Of a stretch of 64,000 nucleotides of DNA, positions 1 to 9,136 are shown piece by piece. This stretch comes from Gammaproteobacteria bacterium. GTDB taxonomy: Bacteria > Pseudomonadota > Gammaproteobacteria > Competibacterales > Competibacteraceae. The position numbers and the translations under genes were made by a program. Under the pieces are notes generated by a model, which was not told the DNA's origin, made no database searches, and saw only the letters and a program-made list of their open reading frames with translations. The DNA lies in assembly GCA_024235095.1 (NCBI GenBank), contig JACKNC010000002.1, forward strand, positions 496,001 to 560,000. The letters are read 5' to 3'. The stretch's first letter is position 1; the number at the start of each line of letters is the position of its first letter.

Positions 1-834
1 GGACTGGCCGCTGTTCTGCAAACCGGCCCAAATCGCGCCATTCACCGCGCGCTCCAGATTGGCGTCCGGGCAAACCAGCATGGCGTCATTACCGCCCAGT
101 TCCAGGGAAACCGGGGTCAGCGTTTCCGCCGCTCGCGCCATCAGGAGTTTGCCGACCGGGACGGAGCCGGTGAAGAACAGTTTGTCGACGTGATGGCCGG
201 GTTCCAGCAACACCTCACCGGCAACCGCGCCCGGCAGGTTGAGATGAGTAAATACCCCTTCCGGTAACCTGGCGGCTTGCATCATTTCCTCAATGACGCG
301 CCCAACCCTTTGCGTTTCCGGGGCGGTTTTGAAAATCACCGTGTTGCCAGCCAGCAAGGCCGGGACGATTTCATGTATGGGAATGCCCAGCGGATAATTC
401 CACGGGGCGATGATGCCGATCACGCCGAAGGGAACCCGATAAAGCCGGCTGCGCTTGTTCAGAAACAGCAGCGAACCGTTGCGGATCTTGCGCGGTTTGA
501 GAAAGCGCCGGGCGTTTTTGGCGTAATAATCGGTTGCCAGAGCGCTGGGCAACACTTCGGTGGCCAGCGCCTCGATTCGGGTTTTGCCGACATCCTGGGA
601 GATCATCGCGCTGATCGCGTCGGCATGATCTACCAGATCATCGCGCAGTCGCAGAAGATAAGACATCCGTTCCGCCAATGGCAGCGCGGCCCAGACCAGT
701 TGCGCGGCCTGGGCGCGGCGGAGGGCCTCGCGGGCTTCCTCTGGCGTGTTGATCGGGGAATGGCCGGTCACTTCACCAGTTGCGGGGTTGACGCAGACGG
801 TTTGTCGCGCATCGAAAGTCTGGGAGATGCTCAT
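1..834 (-). CDS. Aldehyde dehydrogenase family protein (C-terminus beyond window)
   Basis: NAD(P)-dependent oxidation of an aldehyde to the acid; the substrate cannot be told from sequence. The open frame runs off the left edge after about 278 residues. It contains APWNYPLG, the cofactor-loop FTGSVPVGK and LELGGND, and ends in NSGQS, where the catalytic Cys of the family would follow just outside the window. The chosen ATG is preceded by GAGGAA at six bases. An in-frame ATG 33 bases upstream (position 867) is possible but less well placed. It is transcribed away from the DUF1820 gene, so the short gap to 983 should hold divergent promoters. The family is secure; subfamily unknown. Confidence 0.9.
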   Translation of the reverse strand, partial: MSISQTFDARQTVCVNPATGEVTGHSPINTPEEAREALRRAQAAQLVWAALPLAERMSYLLRLRDDLVDHADAISAMISQDVGKTRIEALATEVLPSALATDYYAKNARRFLKPRKIRNGSLLFLNKRSRLYRVPFGVIGIIAPWNYPLGIPIHEIVPALLAGNTVIFKTAPETQRVGRVIEEMMQAARLPEGVFTHLNLPGAVAGEVLLEPGHHVDKLFFTGSVPVGKLLMARAAETLTPVSLELGGNDAMLVCPDANLERAVNGAIWAGLQNSGQS

Positions 835-982
835 GAGACGTTCCTCAAAACCCGGATAATGACTCATATAGCCGGTTTAGAGTGAATTTCGCTTGTAAGA
901 GCTGGTTTTGTCGAGCAGGGAATTTGCCCGTTTTAGCGAATCGCGTTAGATTGGCAAGCCTCCAACAGCAGCCCGAAAGCCC

Positions 983-1330
983 ATGTCCAAAATCACTAAA
1001 AGCATCTATCGCGTCCTTTTTGTTAACCAGGGCAAACTTTACGAACTCTATGCCCGCAATATTCATCAAGCCGATTTGTATGGTTTCATCGAAGTCGAAG
1101 AACTCATTTTCGGCGAGCGCTCCAGTGTGCTGGTCAACCCTGCCGAGGAGCGTTTGCAGAATGAGTTTGCCGGGGTGCAACGGACTTTTATTCCCGTGTA
1201 CTCAGTCATGCGCATTGACGAGGTGGAGCGCGAAGGGGTCAGCAAGATTCGTCCGGCGGAAGGCGGCGACAACGTGACGCCGTTTCCGCAACCCGCGTTT
1301 CCCCCCGGTGGCAACCGGGACAAGAATTAA
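983..1330 (+). CDS. DUF1820 family protein
   Basis: A 115-residue soluble protein that matches the proteobacterial DUF1820 family by its opening (MSKITKSIYRVLFVNQGKLY) and by the central YGFIEVEELIFGE stretch. The family has no established biochemical role. No signal peptide or membrane segment is visible, and the tail is proline- and glycine-rich and probably disordered. It lies 37 bases before the small membrane protein at 1368 and may be cotranscribed with it. Confidence 0.85.
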   Translation: MSKITKSIYRVLFVNQGKLYELYARNIHQADLYGFIEVEELIFGERSSVLVNPAEERLQNEFAGVQRTFIPVYSVMRIDEVEREGVSKIRPAEGGDNVTPFPQPAFPPGGNRDKN

Positions 1331-1367
1331 GCAATCCTGACAACGATTTCTCAAGCGGAGGCAATCT

Positions 1368-1559
1368 ATGGAAAGCGCAGCATGGTGGGAAGTGCTACTG
1401 GGCGGAGTGGTGGCGTTACTGGTGATTTTATGGTTCCGGCCCGGCATCAAGGCCGCTCTTGAACGCGGTAAAACCGCCAAAAAGGATTGGCCAGCGGCGT
1501 TAATCCCGATTGGCTTGGTCGTGTTGTTTGTGTTCTTTTTGATCCAGATGGTGCGTTGA
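1368..1559 (+). CDS. Small two-helix membrane protein, function unknown
   Basis: A 63-residue protein with two hydrophobic helices (about residues 9-24 and 43-61) joined by a basic loop rich in Lys and Arg, which suggests a cytoplasmic loop with both termini outside. A clear GGAGG lies eight bases before the ATG, so translation is credible despite the size. I do not recognise a named family. Similar short membrane proteins often follow DUF1820 genes, but that is only an impression. Confidence 0.7.
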   Translation: MESAAWWEVLLGGVVALLVILWFRPGIKAALERGKTAKKDWPAALIPIGLVVLFVFFLIQMVR

Positions 1560-1698
1560 AATTGCTCATCGCCGCGAAGCAGGCCGCTTGGCTGTTCAAT
1601 CCGTTACTGACTTACCGCTTCGAGCATCATGATCGGTTGTGACCTGATAGATAGTAGTAATCTTTGCAAAAACTCGCATAATCAGGCAATGTCAATAA

Positions 1699-1717
1699 AA
1701 TTAAGAAAAGCTTAATT
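1699..1717. promoter_or_regulatory. Perfect 7-bp inverted repeat upstream of liv operon
   Basis: AATTAAG and CTTAATT face each other across five bases, about 95 bases before the livK start, in an AT-rich leader. It could be an operator or a small hairpin. No T-run follows it, so a terminator is unlikely. The rest of 1560-1810 shows no gene. Confidence 0.3.
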
Positions 1718-1810
1718 GCGTCGGATTGTCGGCGCCTTGGTGATTCCCGATAATTTTTCGTGTTCGCGCGAAAATACCCTGTACATAACCCACACCCAAG
1801 GAGTGCATTG

Positions 1811-2950
1811 ATGAATCAACCTTCCTTCTCGCGTTGCCTTTTGGCGGTCGCTTTGGCCGGCGGCCTGGGCTTAGGCAGTCTGGCGAATGCCAAAGACACC
1901 ATCAAGATCGGCGTGGCGGGTCCAATGACCGGCGGCTACGCGGCGTTTGGCGAACAGTTCTGGCGCGGCGCCAGCCAGGCAGCCGAGGACATCAATGCCG
2001 CTGGCGGCATCGACGGCAAGCAAATCGAACTGGTTAAGGGTGATGACGCCTGCGAACCCAAGCAAGCGACGGCAGTGGCTAACCGTTTGCTGGATCAGGA
2101 TAAAGTGGCGGCCGTCGTCGGCCACTTCTGTTCTTCATCGACGATCCCGGCTTCCGAAGTCTATGCCGACGCGGGCGTCCTGATGATCACTCCCGGCTCC
2201 ACTAATCCTCAAGTGACCGAGCGCGGTCTGCCGACCGTATTTCGCATGTGTGGACGTGATGACCAGCAGGGTCCTTTGGCCGCCGACTTCATCGTCAACG
2301 AACTCAAAGCCAAGAAAATCGCCGTGGTGCATGACAAGGACACCTATGGCCAGGGCATCGCCGACGCCATGCGCGCCCGGCTGAAAGAGTTGAATGCCGA
2401 CGACCGGGTCGTGTTATACGAGGGACTGACGCGCGGCGAAAAGGACTTTAATGCGCTGGTGACCAAGATTAAAGCGGCTGGCGCCGACACCGTGTATTTC
2501 GGCGGCTTGTATAACGAAGCGGGACCGTTACTGCGTCAATTGCGTGAACAGGGTCTGAAAGTCAACTTTCTTTCCGGCGATGGCAGCCTTGATCCGGCCA
2601 TCGTCACTACTGCGGGTGGCCCGCAGTTCGTTGAGGGCGCTTACATGACTTCAGTCCGCGAGGCGCGCAACATTGCTTCCAGCCAGGAAGTGGTCAAGAA
2701 AATGAAGGCGGCGGGCTTTGACCCCGCGGGCTTCACGCTGTATGCCTACGCTGCGCTGGAAGCCATCGCCGCCAGTATGAATGGCGCCAAGACGGGGGAC
2801 GGTATGAAATTGGCCGAATGGCTCAAATCCCACACCGTACCCACCGTACTGGGCCCCAAGACCTGGGACGCCAAAGGCGATCTGAACGAAACCAGCTTCT
2901 CGTTGTTCGTCTGGGGGCCGGACGGTAACTATACGGAAATGCAGAAGTAA
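1811..2950 (+). CDS. livK: Branched-chain amino acid ABC transporter, substrate-binding protein
   Basis: Periplasmic solute-binding protein that captures leucine-type amino acids (or a related amide or short acid) and delivers them to the LivHM permease. It is 379 residues with a signal peptide of about 24 residues ending LANA, followed by the family opening IKIGVAGPMTGG and the GLYNEAGPLLRQL region of the periplasmic type I fold. An AAGGAG sits just before this ATG; an upstream alternative start at 1760 would put extra residues before the signal peptide and is rejected. It is the first gene of livKHMGF. True ligand is unknown because this family also binds urea, amides and aromatic acids. 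Confidence 0.92.
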   Translation: MNQPSFSRCLLAVALAGGLGLGSLANAKDTIKIGVAGPMTGGYAAFGEQFWRGASQAAEDINAAGGIDGKQIELVKGDDACEPKQATAVANRLLDQDKVAAVVGHFCSSSTIPASEVYADAGVLMITPGSTNPQVTERGLPTVFRMCGRDDQQGPLAADFIVNELKAKKIAVVHDKDTYGQGIADAMRARLKELNADDRVVLYEGLTRGEKDFNALVTKIKAAGADTVYFGGLYNEAGPLLRQLREQGLKVNFLSGDGSLDPAIVTTAGGPQFVEGAYMTSVREARNIASSQEVVKKMKAAGFDPAGFTLYAYAALEAIAASMNGAKTGDGMKLAEWLKSHTVPTVLGPKTWDAKGDLNETSFSLFVWGPDGNYTEMQK

Positions 2951-2970
2951 TTCTTGCCTCCCTTGCTCTC

Positions 2971-3131
2971 CCTCCTTGTGGGCAGGGCTGTTAAATTCTG
3001 TGTAGGGCGGGTTGGAGCGTCAGCTCGTAACCTGCCGATTTTGCTGGACTTCAGCGGTGGTGGGTTACGCTACGCTAACTCGCCCTGCCCATCAGAATCA
3101 GCAGAACTTAACGGCTCTACCTCCTTGTGGG
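2971..3131. repeat. Small inverted-repeat element flanked by 12-bp direct repeats inside the liv operon
   Basis: CCTCCTTGTGGG occurs at 2971-2982 and again at 3120-3131. Between them lie about 137 bases whose two ends are imperfect inverted copies: GGGCTGTTAAATTCTG on the left against AGCCGTTAAGTTCTG read from the right, and an inner arm GTAGGGCGGGTT against GGGCAGGGCGAGTT. It encodes no protein and separates livK from livH. This looks like a non-autonomous element or REP-like hairpin. It may act as a stem-loop that lowers expression of livH relative to the binding protein. Confidence 0.6.
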
Positions 3132-3178
3132 GGAGAGTCGCCGCCTTTTCCTATCACTCACCCGGCAATCTGATACGC

Positions 3179-4096
3179 ATGGACTGGCATATTCTTGCCC
3201 AGCAACTGGTCAATGGCCTGACACTGGGTTCCATCTACGGCCTGATCGCCATTGGCTACACCATGGTGTATGGCATCGTCGGCATGATCAACTTCGCTCA
3301 CGGCGATGTGTACATGGTCTCGGCCTATCTAACCGCGATCTGCCTGGCAGTCCTGTTCTCCTTTGGCATTGACTCGCTGCCCTTCGCGCTGTTGGCGACC
3401 CTGGCGACGACCATGCTGATCACCGCCGCTTATGGCTGGACCATTGAGCGGGTGGCTTACCGCCCGTTGCGCAGCGCGCCCCGGTTGGCGCCGCTGATTT
3501 CCGCTATTGGCATGTCGCTGGTGCTGCAAAACGGGGTGCAATTGAGTCAGGGCGCTAAAACCCAGGGCGTGCCGAGCCTGATTCCAGCCACGCTGCGTTT
3601 TGGCGAAGGCAATGATTTCGTGCAAATCACCCTGGTGCAGTTAATGATCATCGTGGTTTCCCTGACCAGCATGGCGGCGCTGACCTGGCTCATCCAGCGC
3701 ACTTCGCTGGGCCGGCAATGCCGCGCGACGCAACAGGACCGACGGATGGCGGCGATTCTTGGCATTAATACTGACCGCATCATCTCCACTGTATTCGTGA
3801 TCGGCGCGGCTATGGCGGCGATCGCTGGAGTGCTGGTTACCCTGAATTACGGTTCTTTCGATTTCTACATTGGCTTCGTGACTGGAATAAAAGCCTTCAC
3901 CGCAGCGGTTCTGGGCGGCATCGGCTCGTTGCCCGGCGCGATGCTGGGCGGCTTGATTCTCGGTTTGTCGGAAGCGCTGTTCTCCGGCATGGTGAACACG
4001 GATTATAAAGACGTGTTCGCTTTCTCGCTGCTGGTGCTGGTGCTGATCTTCCGCCCCACCGGCCTGCTGGGTAAACCGGAAGTAGAGAAGGTGTAA
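3179..4096 (+). CDS. livH: Branched-chain amino acid ABC transporter permease LivH
   Basis: Integral membrane subunit that forms the channel with LivM. From the ATG at 3179 it is 305 residues and begins MDWHILAQQLVNGLTLGSIY, the usual LivH opening, followed by GMINFAHGDVYM and a late LGGIGSLPGAMLGG loop that contacts the ATPases. An open frame extends upstream to 2954 but that part translates the inverted-repeat element and is not LivH-like. The ribosome site is weak, so expression may depend on upstream translation. LivM starts four bases after its stop. Confidence 0.92.
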   Translation: MDWHILAQQLVNGLTLGSIYGLIAIGYTMVYGIVGMINFAHGDVYMVSAYLTAICLAVLFSFGIDSLPFALLATLATTMLITAAYGWTIERVAYRPLRSAPRLAPLISAIGMSLVLQNGVQLSQGAKTQGVPSLIPATLRFGEGNDFVQITLVQLMIIVVSLTSMAALTWLIQRTSLGRQCRATQQDRRMAAILGINTDRIISTVFVIGAAMAAIAGVLVTLNYGSFDFYIGFVTGIKAFTAAVLGGIGSLPGAMLGGLILGLSEALFSGMVNTDYKDVFAFSLLVLVLIFRPTGLLGKPEVEKV

Positions 4097-4099
4097 GTC

Positions 4100-5410
4100 A
4101 TGCCGTCGACTGCTGCTTCACCCGCTGCCAGCGAGGTTCGCTGGAATCTGGTTTTTCGTCAAGCCGTCCTGGAAGCCGCCGCTGCCTTCGCGCTGGCGCT
4201 CCTGCTGCTTGGCCCCATCGTCGGTCTGGTGCTGGATGGTTATCAGGTCAAAAATGAATTGCAGCGCCCGTTGCTGATCGCCGCGATCATTGCCGTGGGC
4301 CGGTTCCTGGTGACGTTGGCGACGCATACTCCGGCGGGGCAGGCCGCGCTTGACCGGTTCAACGCCCGTCGCCGGCAACCGGGCGTGCTGGTAGTCAGCG
4401 CCGCGGAAAGCGGCAGGCAGCGTTGGTGGTTGTTGGCCATTATCATCCTTGGCCTGACTCTGCCGTTTCTAGCCAGCAAATACTGGCTGACCGTACTGAT
4501 CCAGGCCATGATCTACGTGCTGCTCGGTCTGGGCTTGAACATTGTGGTTGGACTGGCCGGATTGCTGGATCTGGGCTATGTCGCTTTTTACGCTGTGGGC
4601 GCTTACGGTCTGGCCTTGGGCGCACAGTATCTCGATCTCGGTTTCTGGAGCGCACTGCCATTGGCCGCGATGCTGGCGGCGCTGTTCGGCGGCGTACTCG
4701 GTTTTCCGGTGCTGCGTATGCACGGCGACTACCTGGCGATTGTCACCCTGGGTTTTGGCGAAATTATCCGCCTGGTGCTGAACAACTGGCTGGAGTTCAC
4801 CGGTGGCCCTAACGGCGTCTCTGCCCCCGCTCCGCAGTTATTTGGTCTGGAGTTCACCCGCACCGCCCGGGATGGGGGTGTGCCCTTTCATGAATATTTC
4901 CAGATCAGCTATGACCCCCTCCACCGTTTTGTCTTCATTTACCTGGTCTTATTTCTGATCGTCTGCCTGATGGTCGTAGTGGTTACCCGCCTGCGCGACA
5001 TGCCGGTCGGTCGCGCCTGGGAAGCGTTGCGCGAGGACGAAATTGCCTGTCGCGCCCTGGGTATTAACCACGTCCTGGTCAAACTGTCAGCCTTTATGAT
5101 GGGCGCCACGGTCGGCGGTATCGCTGGCGTCTTTTTTGCGACCTACCAAGGTTTCATCAACCCGATGTCCTTCAATTTCTTTGAGTCGGCGTTGATTGTC
5201 GCCATCGTGGTGCTCGGCGGACTTGGTTCCACAACCGGAGTGATTGTGGCGGCGGTGGTGCTGACGATTCTCCCGGAACTACTGCGCGCCTTCGCCGACT
5301 ACCGGGTATTTGCCTTTGGGGCGCTAATGGTGCTGATGATGATCTGGCGACCGCGCGGCTTGATGCGCCCCCGGCGGCGCGCTTTCGAGGTCAAGGGGTT
5401 ATGCCCATGA
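4100..5410 (+). CDS. livM: Branched-chain amino acid ABC transporter permease LivM
   Basis: Second membrane subunit of the transporter, 436 residues with eight to ten hydrophobic helices. The conserved block GLGLNIVVGLAGLLDLGYVAF and the coupling region REDEIACRALGIN are clear. The first 120 residues are an extra N-terminal part with two helices, as in the longer LivM type. Its stop overlaps the ATG at 5407 of livG (ATGA), so translation of the two is probably coupled. Confidence 0.92.
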   Translation: MPSTAASPAASEVRWNLVFRQAVLEAAAAFALALLLLGPIVGLVLDGYQVKNELQRPLLIAAIIAVGRFLVTLATHTPAGQAALDRFNARRRQPGVLVVSAAESGRQRWWLLAIIILGLTLPFLASKYWLTVLIQAMIYVLLGLGLNIVVGLAGLLDLGYVAFYAVGAYGLALGAQYLDLGFWSALPLAAMLAALFGGVLGFPVLRMHGDYLAIVTLGFGEIIRLVLNNWLEFTGGPNGVSAPAPQLFGLEFTRTARDGGVPFHEYFQISYDPLHRFVFIYLVLFLIVCLMVVVVTRLRDMPVGRAWEALREDEIACRALGINHVLVKLSAFMMGATVGGIAGVFFATYQGFINPMSFNFFESALIVAIVVLGGLGSTTGVIVAAVVLTILPELLRAFADYRVFAFGALMVLMMIWRPRGLMRPRRRAFEVKGLCP

Positions 5411-6303
5411 CCATTGATCCGATCCATCCGCCGATTCTGGAAGTGACCGGGTTGACCATGCGCTTTGGCGGTATCCTGGCCCTCAACGACATCAGCTTTG
5501 CGGTCAAGTGTAATTCGATCTCTGCGCTGATCGGTCCCAATGGCGCTGGCAAGACCACGGTATTCAATTGCTTGACCGGCTTCTACAAAGCCACGGAAGG
5601 CCGGATTGCCTTGCATACACCGCGCGCTGCCATTGATCTGATTAGTATTCTTGGCCAACCCTTCAAGGCGAGCGACTTTATTAACCCAGCGGTCTTTGCC
5701 GACCGATTGTATTACAAAATGTTTGGCGGCACCCACCGGGTGACGCGGGCCGGAGTGGCGCGCACTTTCCAGAACGTAAGGTTATTCAAGGAAATGACGG
5801 CGATTGAAAACCTGCTGGTCGCCCAGCATTTGCAACTCAATCGCAACCTGCTGGCCGGTTTATTGCGAACTGCAGCTTATCGCCAGTCGGAACGGGATGC
5901 TCTGGAGCGCGCTTATGCCTGGCTCCAGGTATTTGGATTGGCTGAAGACGCGAATCGCTTGGCCGGAGAATTGCCCTACGGCCATCAACGTCGGCTGGAA
6001 ATCGCCCGCGCCATGTGTACGAGTCCCCGATTGTTGTGTCTCGACGAACCGGCGGCGGGTTTGAATCCCCGCGAAACGACGGAACTCAGTCAGTTGATTC
6101 GCCAGTTACGTGATGAACACGGCGTTACGATTCTACTGATTGAACACGACATGAGCTTGGTGATGGATTTATCAGAACACATTGTGGTGCTGGATTATGG
6201 CGAGGTCATTGCTGACGGCGATCCGCAGACTGTGGCGCATCATCCCGCCGTGCTGGCGGCTTATCTGGGAACCGAGGCGGTGAACGACGATGAGTCCCGT
6301 TGA
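5401..6303 (+). CDS. livG: Branched-chain amino acid ABC transporter ATP-binding protein LivG
   Basis: Cytoplasmic ATPase, 300 residues, that powers LivHM. Walker A is GPNGAGKTT, the signature is LPYGHQRRLEIARA and Walker B is LLCLDEPAAG, followed by the switch His in LLIEHDMSL. Between the first strands and ARTFQNVRLF there is an insert of roughly 40 residues compared with short LivG proteins, as seen in several proteobacterial versions. Two starts are possible, 5401 and 5407; the second makes a four-base ATGA overlap with livM and has better spacing from AAGGGG. Confidence 0.92.
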   Translation: MPMTIDPIHPPILEVTGLTMRFGGILALNDISFAVKCNSISALIGPNGAGKTTVFNCLTGFYKATEGRIALHTPRAAIDLISILGQPFKASDFINPAVFADRLYYKMFGGTHRVTRAGVARTFQNVRLFKEMTAIENLLVAQHLQLNRNLLAGLLRTAAYRQSERDALERAYAWLQVFGLAEDANRLAGELPYGHQRRLEIARAMCTSPRLLCLDEPAAGLNPRETTELSQLIRQLRDEHGVTILLIEHDMSLVMDLSEHIVVLDYGEVIADGDPQTVAHHPAVLAAYLGTEAVNDDESR

Positions 6304-7015
6304 GCCGTTGTTGCAAATTCACGAACTGGATGCCCGCTATGGCCCGATTCAAGCGTTGCGTCAAGTCTCTTTGTACATTAATCCAGGCGAGATCGTGACC
6401 CTGATCGGCGCGAATGGGGCCGGCAAATCGACCTTATTGATGAGCCTGTTTGGCGATCCACAACCGGCGGGAGGCTGGATTCGCTATCAGGGTCAGGATA
6501 TCACCAGCCTGCCCACGCATGAAATCGCCAAGAGAGGCATTGCGCAAGCCCCGGAAGGACGACGAATCTTTGCGGCGATGAGCGTGGAGGAAAATTTGTT
6601 GATGGGGGCGATTCCCATCGGGATCGATCATGTGGACGCTGACCTGATTAAAGTATTTGAACTGTTCCCGCGTCTGAAGGAACGGCGCAATCAGCGGGCC
6701 GGCACGCTCTCCGGCGGTGAACAGCAGATGCTGGCGATTGGCCGGGCGCTGATGAGCCGGCCCCGGTTATTGCTGCTGGATGAACCCAGTCTGGGGCTGG
6801 CGCCGCTAATGGTGCAACGCATTTTCGCCACGATTCAGGAAATTCGCGATAGTGGCGCAACGATCTTTTTGGTGGAACAAAATGCTCATCACGCGCTGAA
6901 ACTGGCCCAGCGCGGCTATGTGCTGGTCAATGGCGAAATTCACCTGTCGGGAACAGGCGAGGAGCTGCTGGCTGACCCGGAAGTAAGGCGGGCTTACCTG
7001 GGCGGACGAGGGTGA
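6290..7015 (+). CDS. livF: Branched-chain amino acid ABC transporter ATP-binding protein LivF
   Basis: The second ATPase subunit, 241 residues. Walker A GANGAGKST, signature LSGGEQQMLAIGRAL and Walker B LLLLDEPSLGLAP are intact, and APEGRRIF is the typical LivF Q-loop neighbourhood. It overlaps livG by 14 bases, closing a compact five-gene operon. The next gene is convergent. Confidence 0.93.
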   Translation: MSPVEPLLQIHELDARYGPIQALRQVSLYINPGEIVTLIGANGAGKSTLLMSLFGDPQPAGGWIRYQGQDITSLPTHEIAKRGIAQAPEGRRIFAAMSVEENLLMGAIPIGIDHVDADLIKVFELFPRLKERRNQRAGTLSGGEQQMLAIGRALMSRPRLLLLDEPSLGLAPLMVQRIFATIQEIRDSGATIFLVEQNAHHALKLAQRGYVLVNGEIHLSGTGEELLADPEVRRAYLGGRG

Positions 7016-7123
7016 GATTTCCATTTCTGGGTAGCCCTAAAGGTAGTCCTGTAGAAAAAATTGATCCAGATCAACGTATCGACCCGAATCATACGGCGGG
7101 GTCGAACGGTTTTTTGGCGTCGG

Positions 7124-8212
7124 TTACAATTGCGGTTCGTTGCCGCCCGAGCGCTGGACGCTTTCACGTTCGACATGACGGTGCAGCAACCAATGTTTGT
7201 AAAAATGCTTGACGATCTCGTTGATGATCACCATGGCGGGCAGCGCGAAAATCACCCCAACGACTCCACCCAATGTCCCACCGAGATAAATGGTTAGGTA
7301 CACAAACAATTCATAGACCTTAACCGTGCGGCCTATAATAGCGGGAGTCAGGATTTTATGGTCGATGGTGACACCTAATGTCACCGTGATCAGCAAGGCG
7401 ATATAAATCCACAAAACTTCAAATTTAAAAGTCATCAGCGCCAATACGCCAGCGACCAATCCACCCATCGGCACCCCGATATAGGGCAGTATATTCAGAT
7501 AGCCGGTGACGATGCCGATCAGCATCCAGACACTGAAAAAACGCAAATCTCCCTCAGCCAACGTCCCCAGAATATGGAACGCCAAACCATAATAGATCGC
7601 CAAAATGCTGCCAATCTGCAACTGTCCGCGGATCAGGCGCGAAATTGACTGACCGATTTGCATGAACAATTGATCGATCTCATCGTTCCAGGCATCCGGA
7701 GTTAAATCGTAAAAAATGGTTCGCAGGGTAGCGATAATCCGTTCCCAATCGCGCAACAGAATAAAGGCGATCACTATGAACAGTAGTGCATACAAGTTAA
7801 ATTTAAGAATGCTTTCAAAGCTGTGTGTCAGATAATCTGTAGACCAGCGCGGTAGATGGTCCATCACCCAGCTCCAGTCCAGTCGCACTCCAATCCGACT
7901 TTCAAGAATGGGTGCCAACGCCTGATCATACAAGGCAGGGAAGCCTTTTGTGATTATTATCAGTTGATTAAGGATATCAGGTAACACGAATAAAAACCAT
8001 AACAACAGCAGATTAGGAAGAATAAAGGTTAAAATAAAAGCGCTGAATGATCGCCGACAGATGCGCTTCTCCAACCAATTGACAATCGGATCTAACACAT
8101 AAGCCAGCAACATTGAACCCAGCAACACCAAGCCAAAACCAGGAATGAACCACATGATTAATAATGTTGGCAAGAGTAAAGCCAAAATTAAAGCTAAAGC
8201 ATATTTGATCAT
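7124..8212 (-). CDS. AI-2E family transporter (PerM-like permease)
   Basis: A 362-residue membrane protein with eight predicted helices. The LNILPYIGVPMGG motif and the C-terminal block GGTLGGVVGVIFALPAM are hallmarks of the AI-2E/UPF0118 family. Members export autoinducer-2, sodium or unknown substrates, so the cargo is unassigned. It is convergent with livF and divergent from the acetate permease. The upstream region is very AT-rich. Confidence 0.9.
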   Translation of the reverse strand: MIKYALALILALLLPTLLIMWFIPGFGLVLLGSMLLAYVLDPIVNWLEKRICRRSFSAFILTFILPNLLLLWFLFVLPDILNQLIIITKGFPALYDQALAPILESRIGVRLDWSWVMDHLPRWSTDYLTHSFESILKFNLYALLFIVIAFILLRDWERIIATLRTIFYDLTPDAWNDEIDQLFMQIGQSISRLIRGQLQIGSILAIYYGLAFHILGTLAEGDLRFFSVWMLIGIVTGYLNILPYIGVPMGGLVAGVLALMTFKFEVLWIYIALLITVTLGVTIDHKILTPAIIGRTVKVYELFVYLTIYLGGTLGGVVGVIFALPAMVIINEIVKHFYKHWLLHRHVERESVQRSGGNEPQL

Positions 8213-8264
8213 TCGACCTTGATCCTGTTCTTAAAAATTTAAACTTTAAAATTTCTATATCTTG

Positions 8265-8300
8265 TATATTTTATATATTTTATATATTTTATATATTTTA
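8265..8300. repeat. AT-only tandem repeat, 9-bp unit
   Basis: About four copies of TTTTATATA run head to tail from 8265 to 8300, inside the 311-base gap between the divergent AI-2E permease and acetate permease genes. No gene is visible in the gap. Such a tract may bend or melt DNA in the promoters, or vary in length by slippage. Confidence 0.85.
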
Positions 8301-8523
8301 ATTGTGACATAGCAACTGTTCTTATGCATTACGATACTAATGACGATCCATGATTTTTGAAGTATTTAAAACTTCCTCTTCCTGTCAGAGAGGCATGGGG
8401 ATAAGGGTTGCTCTCTTTAAAACTATGTTATATTAATCGCCCCGTTTGAAATGCAGCATATTCCTCAAACCGGGAATTGATGCAAGCGGTCGGAAAAAAC
8501 TACTTTAGGAGAGAGAAAAAAGT

Positions 8524-9090
8524 ATGTCTGAACAAAAACTTGGTAATCCAGCAGTGGTTGGGCTAGCTGGATTTGGTTTGACCACCCTGGTTTTGCAATT
8601 CCACAATGTTGGCTGGATGCCCAGCATCGGCCCTGTGGTTTGGCTGGGATTGATGTTCGGTGGAACCGCGCAGCTGATTGCCGGTCTCCAGGAGATGAAA
8701 ACCGGTAACAATTTCGGTTACTGCGCTTTTACTTCCTATGGCGCATTCTGGATTGCTCTGTGCCTGATGTTGCTCGGCAATAAGTACGACCTGTTCAAGG
8801 CCAGCACCACCGATGTAGGCTGGTTCCTGGTCGCCTGGACATTGTTCACCGCGATTTTGTGGGTTGGGTCGCTGCGGGTTCATGGCGCGATGGCCTTTAC
8901 CTTCACTACACTGCTCATTGGGTTCATCCTGCTCGATCTGGCGCATTTCGGCTATCCGGGCCTGACCGTGGTGGCTGGCTATGAACTGATGGTCTGCGCC
9001 CTGGCCGCCTGGTACATGATGGCGCGGGTCATTCTGAACGAGATTTACGGTAAGGAGCTCTTGCCAGCGGGCAAGCCCTGGGTTTCCTGA
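8524..9090 (+). CDS. satP: Acetate uptake transporter (GPR1/FUN34/YaaH family)
   Basis: Inner membrane permease for acetate or succinate, 188 residues with six helices. The family motif appears near the N-terminus as NPAVVGLAGFG, followed by GGTAQLIAGLQEMKTGNNFG, the segment lining the acetate path. A strong AGGAGAGAG precedes the ATG. A cache-domain protein follows 46 bases downstream, and the pair is probably one transcript. Substrate assignment rests on the family only. Confidence 0.9.
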   Translation: MSEQKLGNPAVVGLAGFGLTTLVLQFHNVGWMPSIGPVVWLGLMFGGTAQLIAGLQEMKTGNNFGYCAFTSYGAFWIALCLMLLGNKYDLFKASTTDVGWFLVAWTLFTAILWVGSLRVHGAMAFTFTTLLIGFILLDLAHFGYPGLTVVAGYELMVCALAAWYMMARVILNEIYGKELLPAGKPWVS

Positions 9091-9136
9091 TCACGGATTT
9101 CTTGCCCCCATCACTCATTTCGAGAGGATTTTCAAG

